From positions 1 through 42,749 of the forward strand of contig NZ_NFIQ01000033.1 of NCBI RefSeq assembly GCF_002159455.1: 42,749 bases of DNA, read 5' to 3'. The notes below the pieces were generated by a model. That model searched no databases and had not been told where the DNA came from. It worked only from the letters and a program-made list of their open reading frames with translations. The number at the start of each line of letters is the position of its first letter. Within the stretch, counting starts at the first letter, position 1. A program made the translations under genes and the position numbers. This document shows positions 35,740-42,749 of this stretch, one piece after another. The DNA comes from Flavonifractor sp. An306 (GTDB lineage: Bacteria; Bacillota; Clostridia; Oscillospirales; Oscillospiraceae).

Positions 35740-37656
35740 ATGAAAGGAAACAGACGGTATCTATCGCTTATCTGCCTGCTGCTCCTCCTCATCTTTTCCG
35801 GCTGTACTTCCACTGATGCGGAGCCAGTCCCGTCCGCGCAGCCTGCATCCCCTTCCGCCTCTACCCCGGCGCCACAGCAGGAGGGTACCTTTGTATCCAT
35901 TGCCAGCAGCTATATGACCTATTATGCCGTTCGGGAAGACGGTACGCTGGTGGGCTGGGGTGACAACTACCGTGGACTGATCAACAATCCTGAGGTAGGA
36001 CTGACCTATGACGGGGCGGTGGAGATGATGAAGAACGTCTCTACTGTCTATGCCGGCGAGTGGGTTACGCTGGCTCTATGCCGGGACGGCACCCTCTGGG
36101 GCATTGGCTCCACGATCTTCGGCCAGCTTCCGGAAGGGGATGTGGAATCAGACCAATACGCCCCTCGCTTTTTGATGGACAACGTGCTCATGGCTGCCCC
36201 ATCGGGAGAGAGCGCATGTGCCCTTCGCGCTGACGGTACCGTATGGCAGTGGGGGGACGGCGAGGCCTTTCAGCCAAAGCAAATTTTAACGGATATCGTA
36301 AAGATAGCGGCAACCTCCTCCGCCTTTTATGCCATAGACACGGAAGGCACGCTCTATGCGTGGGGCACGCTTTTGCCCATAGAAACAGACCTGGAGGAGC
36401 CTTGGCTGGAACCGCGGAAGCTCCTGGAGGGAGTAACAGATGTAGCCGCCTCCGGAGGGCGGTTATTGGTACAGAAAGCGGACAACAGCCTGTGGCGAAT
36501 GGGCTGGTGGCAGAAGGAGAGCTACGCATACACCGACCTGGAGCTCTGGATGGAGGATGTTATCTCCTTTACCATTGATCTGGCCATCACAGAGGAGCAC
36601 ACGCTCTGGAGTTTGGAGGACGATACCCCGGTCCCCCTGATGGACAACGTGGCCAGCGCGGTAAGGGGGGAGCAAGGGATCCTCGTTCTGGACCGGCAGG
36701 GGCGGCTTTGGATGCTTCCTCCGGACGCCGATGTGCCCACCCTGCTGGCGGGATGCTCTGTGGAAGAAACGCCCACCCACACTGTCGGGGCAGGTGCCCT
36801 TCCGGTGGCAGAGGTGCCGGTTTCCGCCCTGGCCGCGTGCTATGCCATCCGGGAAGATAGAACCTTGCTCCGGGTGGAGCGGGACGGCAGTGATACGGCG
36901 CTGCTGGAGGATGTGGCCGCCGTCTATGCCGGCCAGTGGGCCAACTACGCCATTGATCGGGGCGGGACCCTCTGGGGGATGGGCGGCGATACGGTCAGCC
37001 GCCTGCCCGGCGCCTATTACGGGGAGGCTCCGGCGGAATTTGTCCCCATTCTGGAGGGGGTGGCCTCCCTTGCCCAGTATTCCGAGGCCTGGGCCATGGT
37101 CAAGCAGGACGGTACCCTGTGGGCCTGGGGCGACCTTTTGGGGGCGGCGAGCTGGAAGGAGCCGGTTTATCTTGCCGATCAGGTTTTGTCTGCCCCCTGC
37201 GAAGCCTATCCCGGCGGCCTCTATATCAAGCAGGACCACACCCTCTGGCGGTGGGAGCCTGTTCTTCAGGGGGACGGGAGCTGTGTGATCCAGCAGCGGC
37301 AGGTCCTGGAGGGCGTGCTGGACGTCTGCCGGTGGGATGACGCCTTTTTTGTCCTGAAAGAGGACGGAACGGCCTGGCTCTATGAGGAGCTGGAGCCGGA
37401 CGGCGGAGTGCGCCTTCTGGACGGAATGCGTTCCATAGGAAGAGATTTTCTGCTTCAGGAGGACGGTACTCTGTGGGAGGCTCTGGCGGAAGGAGAGGAG
37501 TGTACCCTTCGCAAGATTGGGGAGCAGGTCACTTATGCCGCGCGGATGTACGCTTGGGACACTTTTCTCTGCCTGGATCAGGACGGCGTGCTGTGGACGC
37601 TGGCTGCGGACGGCTCCAGGGAAAGACTTACAGAGGGAATACGGTCTCCTTCCTGA
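35740..37656 (+). CDS. RCC1-repeat lipoprotein
   Basis: 638-residue surface lipoprotein. A signal peptide of about 21 residues ends in a lipobox (LIFSGC, C22), followed by a Ser/Pro/Ala-rich linker. The rest consists of repeats of about 45-50 residues with the pattern x-A-x-x-x-DGTLWxWG (for example YAVREDGTLVGWG, LCRDGTLWGIG, MVKQDGTLWAWG). These are RCC1/alpha-tubulin-suppressor-type blades, enough for one or two beta-propellers. The partner could be protein or glycan; none is identified. AAAGGAG precedes the ATG at 35740. The 3' end overlaps the end of the converging glycosyltransferase gene by 29 bases. Confidence 0.85.
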   Translation: MKGNRRYLSLICLLLLLIFSGCTSTDAEPVPSAQPASPSASTPAPQQEGTFVSIASSYMTYYAVREDGTLVGWGDNYRGLINNPEVGLTYDGAVEMMKNVSTVYAGEWVTLALCRDGTLWGIGSTIFGQLPEGDVESDQYAPRFLMDNVLMAAPSGESACALRADGTVWQWGDGEAFQPKQILTDIVKIAATSSAFYAIDTEGTLYAWGTLLPIETDLEEPWLEPRKLLEGVTDVAASGGRLLVQKADNSLWRMGWWQKESYAYTDLELWMEDVISFTIDLAITEEHTLWSLEDDTPVPLMDNVASAVRGEQGILVLDRQGRLWMLPPDADVPTLLAGCSVEETPTHTVGAGALPVAEVPVSALAACYAIREDRTLLRVERDGSDTALLEDVAAVYAGQWANYAIDRGGTLWGMGGDTVSRLPGAYYGEAPAEFVPILEGVASLAQYSEAWAMVKQDGTLWAWGDLLGAASWKEPVYLADQVLSAPCEAYPGGLYIKQDHTLWRWEPVLQGDGSCVIQQRQVLEGVLDVCRWDDAFFVLKEDGTAWLYEELEPDGGVRLLDGMRSIGRDFLLQEDGTLWEALAEGEECTLRKIGEQVTYAARMYAWDTFLCLDQDGVLWTLAADGSRERLTEGIRSPS

Positions 37657-39136
37657 GGGAACCCCACAGCCGTGGGATTTGCTCTGCGGCAGCGTCAGTG
37701 CCGCAGGCGGTCAGGGGGAGCAGGAACAGCAGCATGGTGGAGCGGTAGCGCACCTGAATTTCGATCAGCAGGTGGGCGCCGAAGTAGAGCCCCGCCGCCA
37801 AAATCAGGATGGCGGAAAGGCTGGGTCTCCGGCTTTTGGCCCATGCGCCCAGCCCGGCCAGGGCCAAAAGCGCTGTGTAGAACCCCACACCCAGCCTGCA
37901 CCACTTGTCCGTCCAATATCGGACAAAGCCGTCCAGCCCCCAGCTCTGCAGTCTGTCCATCACCCGCTGGGTGAGGGCCCAGGAGCTGTCCTCAAAAGAG
38001 CCCCACATTATGGCCAGCTTGTCCCAGAACAGCCGGAGCAGCTCGGGAACGCTGTAAGCGGAGAGCCGCTCCCGGACCAGCGCCTGGGCGGCTGCCGCCG
38101 GATCCTCGCTGGCAAAGACGGTGACGGCGTCCAGGCTGCTGTATCGCCCGAGGGAGGTGCGGTTAAGGCCCAGCATAAATTTCCAGGCCGGAAGCTGATT
38201 GGACAGTCCGTTGGCGTTCAGGCCGCTGACACAGACCAAAAGGGAGGCTCCCTGCGTGACCGCGGCATAACCGGCGCAGAACAGCAGGCAGGAGCATGCG
38301 CAGACCCGGAGGCTCTGCCGGGAGGACGCCGTGTACAGCAGCGTGCCGCCCAGGACGGCCAGTAGGACCACAACGGCCATGGGCCGGAACAGATTGCTGA
38401 CGGCCAGCAGCACCCCCGCGCCGAGACGAGCTCTATACAGCTTTTTCCCCTCTGCCTGGGGCGATAGGAACACCCAGAGAGCCGCCGTCAGAAACAGCTC
38501 CGCCATAAGCTGATTGGTAAGGACCGGAACCATGAAATAGGCGGCGGGGTAGCACAGGTAGATCAGCGCGGCCAGGGCGGCGGCCCGGTGGGAGGCAAAC
38601 CGCCGGCACAGGCAGTAGAGCAGTACATTGGTGGCGGATACGGCCATGGCGTTCATCAGCAGGAAAAACGGCAGTCCGGCGTGAAAGAAGCGGATGAAAA
38701 AGGCCATCCAGGCCACAAAGCCGCTCTGATAGGCCCAGTACTGAAAGTATGGGGTGGTATTCAGCATGTTGTTGCCGCCGGCCAGCTCTTTGGCGGCGTA
38801 GTACAGCAGATAGAAGTCGGATTCCGGCGGCGTCCGGAGCAGCAGGGCGGCCGCTCCCTTGGTGACCAGGGACAGCAAAAAGAGCGTCAGGGCGAAACGG
38901 CGGGGGCTGAGAGGATGTTTCCCCAGATATAGGGCGCACAGCAGCAGCCACGCCCAGGGCAGGACCAGATAGAAAACGGAAAAGGCCTTTGGCGCGGTAT
39001 TCCGGTACAGGTGCGCGGCCGCGGCGGCTGTGATCAGGGCCAGCATGGCGCAGAACAGGACAGCCAAGCCCGTGAAGCAGGGCGAGGAGCGTTTTTGACA
39101 GAGGCGCGGCGTTCTGCCGCAGGGTATTTCGGACAT
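37628..39136 (-). CDS. Polytopic membrane glycosyltransferase (GT39/ArnT-like)
   Basis: 502-residue membrane protein with about eleven hydrophobic segments. A conserved-looking outer loop follows helix three (PPESDFYLLYYAAKELAGG); its acidic residue matches the catalytic position of polyprenyl-phosphate sugar transferases of the GT39/GT83 group. The YFQYWAYQSGFVAW and NRTSLGRYSSLD segments also resemble that group. It probably decorates a surface polymer or protein. The ATG at 39136 is chosen because GGGGAG lies six bases upstream; an in-frame TTG at 39151 has no such site. The coding end overlaps the RCC1 gene tail-to-tail. Confidence 0.8.
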   Translation of the reverse strand: MSEIPCGRTPRLCQKRSSPCFTGLAVLFCAMLALITAAAAAHLYRNTAPKAFSVFYLVLPWAWLLLCALYLGKHPLSPRRFALTLFLLSLVTKGAAALLLRTPPESDFYLLYYAAKELAGGNNMLNTTPYFQYWAYQSGFVAWMAFFIRFFHAGLPFFLLMNAMAVSATNVLLYCLCRRFASHRAAALAALIYLCYPAAYFMVPVLTNQLMAELFLTAALWVFLSPQAEGKKLYRARLGAGVLLAVSNLFRPMAVVVLLAVLGGTLLYTASSRQSLRVCACSCLLFCAGYAAVTQGASLLVCVSGLNANGLSNQLPAWKFMLGLNRTSLGRYSSLDAVTVFASEDPAAAAQALVRERLSAYSVPELLRLFWDKLAIMWGSFEDSSWALTQRVMDRLQSWGLDGFVRYWTDKWCRLGVGFYTALLALAGLGAWAKSRRPSLSAILILAAGLYFGAHLLIEIQVRYRSTMLLFLLPLTACGTDAAAEQIPRLWGSLRKETVFPL

Positions 39137-39191
39137 TGCGTGTCTCCCCAATCGGTAAAAATGAGCGGGCGGGACGGATAGACACAGACAA

Positions 39192-39235
39192 GGCAGGCCG
39201 GACGCACATGCAGGGCGTCCGGCCTGCCCTTATTT
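39192..39235 (+). other. Strong hairpin upstream of the glycosyltransferase gene
   Basis: 14-bp perfect GC-rich stem, nine-base loop, then CTTATTTT on the plus strand. It is terminator-like, although no plus-strand gene precedes it; on the minus strand it lies in the glycosyltransferase leader. Confidence 0.5.
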
Positions 39236-39305
39236 TGCCGCGCGGGAGGCAGCGCTGTCCCTTCTTCCCAAATGCCCCTATCTTTATATTTGCGGGAGGG
39301 TATCC

Positions 39306-39356
39306 AAACGGACAAGGGGGATGGCGCATGGCTTCCAAATATCCTTGTCCGTTTTT
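39306..39356 (+). terminator. Terminator-like hairpin without an upstream gene
   Basis: 12-bp stem AAACGGACAAGG/CCTTGTCCGTTT with a 25-base loop, followed by TTTTTG. It points to the plus strand, where the last gene ends 1.6 kb earlier. Confidence 0.45.
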
Positions 39357-39458
39357 GACCGGGAGGCCAAATAATACATAGGGCGGCTATATTTGCCTTA
39401 GGCCTTATCATTGGGAGACAAGACAGGTCCTGCGGCCGGGGAGACAGCCGGCAGGACC

Positions 39459-39488
39459 TTGCTGATGTGCGAGCGCACATGATATACT
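39459..39488 (+). promoter_or_regulatory. Promoter of the second ECF sigma gene with a palindromic operator
   Basis: TTGCTG (39459-39464), an 18-bp spacer and TATACT (39483-39488). The spacer is almost filled by a perfect palindrome, ATGTGCG-AG-CGCACAT (39465-39480). A protein bound there would block RNA polymerase. Confidence 0.6.
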
Positions 39489-39522
39489 TTTTATGGAATC
39501 GTTTGCAGGGAGGCGAGTGTGT

Positions 39523-40017
39523 ATGCAGGCTGATAATAGGGCGATATTTGAGTCCTATTACCGCAAATACTACAGCCAGATTGTGATTCATGCATATCGT
39601 TTTTTACAGAACTGGCCCATGGCCAACGAGGCGGCGCAGGAGGCGTTCCTCATTGCCTGGCGGCGGTTTGAGGTATTTCAGTCCAGCGAGAACCGGATCG
39701 GCTGGCTCAAGGTCACCGCGAAAAATGTGGCGTTGAATATGATGGCCCGGGCCCTCCGGGAACAGAAGCTGTTCATTTCCATGTGCGAGGTGCCGGAGAG
39801 CACCGCGGCCGAAGCTGAGGAACTGCCGGTTTCCGCGGAGCTGCTTTTTCAAAACATGATGACGGAGGATGAGAGCCATTTGCTCAAACGCATTGTCCTG
39901 GATAAAGCGACCTATTTGGAGCTGTCCAAGGAACTGGGGATCAGCGTCTGGGCCTGCCAGAAGCGGATGCAGAGGCTGTTGAAAAAGCTGAAAAGCGCCC
40001 TGGAGGACAGAGGATGA
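39523..40017 (+). CDS. ECF-type RNA polymerase sigma factor (second)
   Basis: 164-residue sigma factor with regions 2 and 4 only. Region 2 includes MANEAAQEAFLIAWRRFE and the RIGWLKVTAKNVALN helix. The region 4 helix-turn-helix is ATYLELSKELGISVWACQKR near residues 128-147. GGAGG lies seven bases before the ATG at 39523; earlier in-frame starts have no such site. Two DUF4367 membrane proteins follow, the first only 50 bases away, and are the likely regulators. The sequence is distant from the other sigma factor at 14 kb. Confidence 0.88.
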   Translation: MQADNRAIFESYYRKYYSQIVIHAYRFLQNWPMANEAAQEAFLIAWRRFEVFQSSENRIGWLKVTAKNVALNMMARALREQKLFISMCEVPESTAAEAEELPVSAELLFQNMMTEDESHLLKRIVLDKATYLELSKELGISVWACQKRMQRLLKKLKSALEDRG

Positions 40018-40067
40018 TATCCGCCTGTTTAGCTGTGAAACCGGAACAATCGGATGGGGGAATAGCC

Positions 40068-40970
40068 ATGGACAGCCGCGAAAGCGAGACCTTACACAAG
40101 TATCAGTATTTGTATCACCTTACCATAGAGGAACTGGAAACACTTTTGAAGATGCATACCGGCAGGGACACGGACGGGGACGATGGGTTTCTTGCCTGTG
40201 TGCTGGATGCGATGGAACAGAGGGAGCGGGAGCATCCCAGCGGACGGATCGCGCCCGTGGACCAGGCGTGGTCGGATTTTACCCGGTTTTATGAGCCGGA
40301 CGCAGAAGACCCGGACTGTATCTCCTATTTGACGGAAAGCCAGGACAATGGAAAGAAGCGGCCCAGGCCGGTGGCCAGGGTCAAATGGAGCCGTGTCATC
40401 CTGGCAGCCGCCATTGTCTGCGTGGTGGTCACCCTCCTGCTGCCTCCCGCCCTCGGCTTTCAGCATGTGGCCCAAATGATCGGCTCCTGGACCGACGGGC
40501 AATTTTCCTTTGTCCGGGAGGATGCCGCAAAGGACCCAATGCCGGTGGAAACCACCTTGCGCAACGTGGAATTCCCCGATCTGAAATCCGCGTTGGAGTG
40601 CTGCGGAATCAGCCCGGATATTTTACCAGCCATGACTCTGGGAGGCTATTCCCTGAATTGGGTAACTGTAGATTATACCCCGACATCTGGAGTGGCGACA
40701 CTTGACGCATTTTATGTCAATGGCGATAGATGTTATTTAATTACTTGTGTGGATTGTGACGAAGGAAGTACAAAAGTTCATATATATGAAAAGACGGATG
40801 CTCCCGTGGAAGAATTGACGGTAGACGGGACCACATATTACCTTTTTTCAAATATCAATAATATTGTGGGTGCATGGCGTTCAGGTAACGTAGAATGTTC
40901 CATTACGGGGAATATCTCGTTTGAGGAGCTGAGAGCGCTTATAAAATCCATTCCGGGGACGCAGAACTGA
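40068..40970 (+). CDS. DUF4367-like membrane protein, copy 1 (probable anti-sigma factor)
   Basis: 300-residue single-pass protein. A cytoplasmic N-terminus of about 105 residues (YQYLYHLTIEELETLLKMHT, a DGDDGFLACVLDAMEQRERE helix, an acidic patch) is followed by one membrane helix (about 108-130, VILAAAIVCVVVTLLLPPA) and an extracytoplasmic domain ending in GNISFEELRALIKSIPG, as in DUF4367. It probably restrains the sigma factor encoded upstream. The ATG at 40068 is chosen from GGGGGAAT upstream and because it makes the N-terminus the same length as in copy 2; an in-frame ATG at 40014 overlaps the sigma stop (ATGA) and remains possible. Confidence 0.8.
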   Translation: MDSRESETLHKYQYLYHLTIEELETLLKMHTGRDTDGDDGFLACVLDAMEQREREHPSGRIAPVDQAWSDFTRFYEPDAEDPDCISYLTESQDNGKKRPRPVARVKWSRVILAAAIVCVVVTLLLPPALGFQHVAQMIGSWTDGQFSFVREDAAKDPMPVETTLRNVEFPDLKSALECCGISPDILPAMTLGGYSLNWVTVDYTPTSGVATLDAFYVNGDRCYLITCVDCDEGSTKVHIYEKTDAPVEELTVDGTTYYLFSNINNIVGAWRSGNVECSITGNISFEELRALIKSIPGTQN

Positions 40971-41005
40971 CCGAATGAAACACCATGTAAGGGGGGGAAG
41001 GAGAT

Positions 41006-41911
41006 ATGTCCGGCCGCAGCAACGATATCTCAAATCAGTATCAGTACTTATACCGCCTTGACATGGGGGAATTGGAAACACTTTTGAAGCTGCATACCGG
41101 CAGGGAGCCGGACGGGGACGATGGGTTTCTTGCCTGCGTGCTGAACGCGATGGAACAGCGTGAGCGGGAGCATCCCAGCGGACGGATCGTGCCCGTGGAC
41201 CAGGCGTGGAGGGATTTTACCCGGTTTTATGAGCCGGACGCAGAAGACCCGGACTGTATCTCCTATTTGACGGAAAGCCAGGACAATGGAAAGAAGCGGT
41301 CTAGGCCGGCGGCCAGGGTCAAATGGAGCCGTGTCATCCTGGCAGCCGCCATTGTCTGCGTGGTAGTCACCCTCCTGCTGCCTCCCGCCCTCGGCTTTCA
41401 GCATGTGGCCCAAATGATCGGCTCCTGGACCGACGGGCAATTTTCCTTTGTCCAGGAGGATGCTGCAAAGGACCCAATGCCGGTGGAAACCACCGTGCGC
41501 AACGCGGAATTCCCCGATTTGGAATTTGCAGTGGAGTTCAGCGGAATCAACACGGATATATTGCCCGCCATGATCCTGGACGGCTACAACTTTGATGGTG
41601 TATGGGTGGATTATGTTCCCGCCGCTAGAATCATAGCGCTTGATGTAGTTTATATTAATGCTGATAAGTCCTATATGGTTACCTATATAGATAGTGGACC
41701 GCGAGATACCACAGGTGATATAGTATACGAAAAGACGGATGATCCTGTAGAAAAATTGACGATAGACGGGACCACATATTATCTTTTTTCAAATGCCAAT
41801 AATATTGTGGGTGCATGGCGTTCAGGTAATGTAGAATGTTCCATTACGGGGAATATCTCGTTTGAGGAGCTGAGAACCCTCATAAAATCCATTCCGGGGA
41901 CCCAGGGCTGA
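41006..41911 (+). CDS. DUF4367-like membrane protein, copy 2
   Basis: 301-residue tandem paralogue of the previous gene, 35 bases downstream with GGGGAAGGAG before the ATG. Residues about 19-165 and the last 50 are almost identical to copy 1, even at the DNA level, while residues about 166-250 of the outer domain differ strongly. Topology is the same: cytoplasmic part, one helix near 108-130, outer domain. It may offer a second sensing surface for the same sigma factor. No terminator is seen directly after it. Confidence 0.8.
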   Translation: MSGRSNDISNQYQYLYRLDMGELETLLKLHTGREPDGDDGFLACVLNAMEQREREHPSGRIVPVDQAWRDFTRFYEPDAEDPDCISYLTESQDNGKKRSRPAARVKWSRVILAAAIVCVVVTLLLPPALGFQHVAQMIGSWTDGQFSFVQEDAAKDPMPVETTVRNAEFPDLEFAVEFSGINTDILPAMILDGYNFDGVWVDYVPAARIIALDVVYINADKSYMVTYIDSGPRDTTGDIVYEKTDDPVEKLTIDGTTYYLFSNANNIVGAWRSGNVECSITGNISFEELRTLIKSIPGTQG

Positions 41912-41981
41912 CCGGCCGGCTGTGGGATGTGGGGCAGCTGTGATTTTGAGAGGGCCAGCCCATAAAGATCCGGCGCGGCGG

Positions 41982-42197
41982 CTATAACTGAACCTCTGTG
42001 CTTTTGCCCGGGCGTTCAACAAGGATGAGCTGAGGGACCTTTCGCGCGTCTGCCTTGGCGTAGTGCAGGCACACAGCGCATGTGCATAGGCATATTGTTC
42101 CCCCAGGCTGTTCGATATATCGTACAGACCAGCAATCATAACCGCACTGGGGACACGGTTTACCGGTTTTATTCCCATAGATATGAATATAAATCAT
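41982..42197 (-). CDS. Possible small cysteine-rich (zinc-ribbon-like) protein
   Basis: 71 residues with C-x2-C (PCPQCGYDC) and C-x-C-x2-C (ICLCTCAVC) groups 15-20 residues apart, suggesting a zinc ribbon. GAGGAG sits only one base before the ATG, which is poor spacing, and no promoter is obvious. It may be a remnant or not a gene. Confidence 0.3.
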   Translation of the reverse strand: MIYIHIYGNKTGKPCPQCGYDCWSVRYIEQPGGTICLCTCAVCLHYAKADARKVPQLILVERPGKSTEVQL

Positions 42198-42395
42198 GCT
42201 CCTCTGGATGTCTGTCAGTTATTTTGTGAATTTCTGGACTGTGGGCTGCCTTATCTTTTTTAGGGCAGGCATATTATATAATTTTGAACGGCAGACCCTC
42301 CAGGGGCAATGCAAAATCCAAGGCTCACGGTGTAAAATTTGCCTGTCTGTGGAGAGAGCCGCCTCGAGGTGACAGTTGGACTTTTGATCCTTGAA

Positions 42396-42455
42396 TACGT
42401 ACAGGAGCCGCCTGAATGGGCGGCTCCTGTACGTATCAGAGTTTTTCTTTTTTCT
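42396..42455 (+). terminator. Strong orphan terminator
   Basis: 17-bp perfect stem (42396-42412 with 42419-42435), six-base loop, then a T-rich tail with runs of five and six T. The nearest plus-strand gene (DUF4367 copy 2) ends about 480 bp upstream, so it ends either that long transcript or a small RNA. Confidence 0.8.
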
Positions 42456-42597
42456 CCAAAGGGTAATCAAAATGCTTGCCGCGGCGGCACAGCCGAAGAC
42501 AGCAAAAACCAGGATGGCGAAACGCGGTAACGGGACGCGGCGGATCGGAAACGGTTACTGTGCAGACCGTTCCGGAGCGGGCGGAGCAGGCGGGAGC

Positions 42598-42645
42598 TTA
42601 GCCGGTCATGGCCATCAGCTGCTCCAGAGTGACCTCGTAGACTAG
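42598..42645 (-). pseudogene. C-terminal remnant of a gene cut by the insertion sequence
   Basis: Reading the minus strand away from the insertion point gives LVYEVTLEQLMAMTG and a stop codon, which looks like a genuine protein C-terminus. The rest of the gene would lie beyond the insertion sequence, outside the window. The family is not recognisable from 15 residues. Confidence 0.4.
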
Positions 42646-42749
42646 GGCTTGTTTGAAAAATAAAAGTTGCACAAAAGGAGCAGATATGCGAAACTAGAGG
42701 TATGAAATGCTATGAATTAACAACAGAACAATGGGAACGTGTCAAACCT
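42646..42749 (+). mobile_element. Left end of an IS5-family insertion sequence (partial)
   Basis: The likely terminal inverted repeat begins GGGCTTGTTTGAAAAATAAA at 42646, directly after CTAG (42642-42645), a preferred target of this group. The transposase start follows 56 bases later. The element runs off the window. Confidence 0.75.
42702..42749 (+). CDS. IS5-family transposase, N-terminal fragment
   Basis: Only the first 16 codons are in the window: MKCYELTTEQWERVKP. The pattern YELT-x-x-QW-x-R-(V/I)-x-P is the characteristic N-terminus of IS5-family (IS427-like, DUF4096) transposases. The catalytic DDE residues lie beyond the edge, so whether the element is intact cannot be judged. Confidence 0.8.
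   Translation, partial: MKCYELTTEQWERVKP

Larger units (their letters stand above)
39137..39458. other. Long noncoding region with terminator-like hairpins
   Basis: About 320 bp between the membrane glycosyltransferase and the ECF sigma promoter, with no convincing gene. It holds a 14-bp stem (39192-39205 with 39215-39228), a 12-bp stem with T5 (39306-39317 with 39343-39354), and an 8-bp stem (39426-39433 with 39451-39458). The content suggests a leader or small RNA. Confidence 0.6.
41912..42645. other. Gene-poor accessory region before the insertion sequence
   Basis: About 730 bp with no strong gene. It contains a possible cysteine-rich small gene on the minus strand (41982-42197), an orphan terminator (42396-42455) and the severed C-terminal end of a minus-strand gene (42598-42645). 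It looks like a decayed integration site. Confidence 0.55.

Noticed and set aside
39034-39591. A 185-codon minus-strand frame across the 39.1-39.5 kb region
   Set aside because: Overlaps the starts of two convincing genes on opposite strands and shows no domain, ribosome binding site or reasonable composition.
42514-42537. Start resembling a tyrosine integrase (MAKRGNGT)
   Set aside because: Only eight residues match; the following frame is unlike any integrase, and no recombinase motif is present.

Overview
The window looks like chromosome from a GC-rich Firmicute, most likely a gut Clostridia of the Oscillospiraceae type (Flavonifractor/Lawsonibacter-like). The grounds are a CIRCE-controlled hrcA-grpE-dnaK-dnaJ operon, strong AGGAGG-type ribosome binding sites with some GTG/TTG starts, sigma-A promoters with 17-bp spacers, ECF sigma genes paired with DUF4179 or DUF4367 membrane proteins, an EFR1-type flavodoxin/ferredoxin and a flavodiiron-rubredoxin fusion. 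The genus is an inference from gene content and style.

Layout. 1-4.8 kb: housekeeping genes (flavodiiron protein, cysteine desulfurase, MATE transporter, GNAT acetyltransferase). 4.9-9.8 kb: the heat-shock operon with promoter, CIRCE operator and terminator. 9.8-13.0 kb: a PMT-like membrane glycosyltransferase, a PHP phosphatase and rpiB. 13.0-15.6 kb, minus strand: an ECF sigma factor overlapping a DUF4179 membrane protein, and an EFR1 flavodoxin-ferredoxin.

15.6-32.0 kb is the most interesting part. A minus-strand operon runs from 26969 down to 15567: MoxR-type AAA+ ATPase, DUF5682 protein, VWA protein, protein with two SWIM zinc motifs, 110-residue orphan, and two tandem DUF4132 proteins of about 800 residues. 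Most of its genes overlap or nearly touch. Divergent from it, across about 260 bp carrying two near-consensus promoters facing away from each other, is a plus-strand operon: an HscC-type Hsp70, a membrane-anchored J-domain protein with HPE in place of HPD, and a DUF1266 membrane protein. The second set matches the Escherichia coli hscC/djlB/djlC/ybeR/ybeU neighbourhood. Together they may form one chaperone/AAA+/VWA machine of unknown purpose.

32.0-42.7 kb is more accessory. It holds a decayed hemerythrin-CheX gene, a GHKL kinase with no sensor domain, a PP2A-like phosphatase, an LCP protein next to an RCC1-repeat lipoprotein, a GT39-like membrane protein, a second ECF sigma gene whose promoter spacer is filled by a perfect palindrome, and two tandem DUF4367 proteins with nearly identical ends and divergent cores. 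The right edge cuts into an IS5-family insertion sequence that interrupts the tail of another coding sequence. I saw no rRNA, tRNA or CRISPR array.
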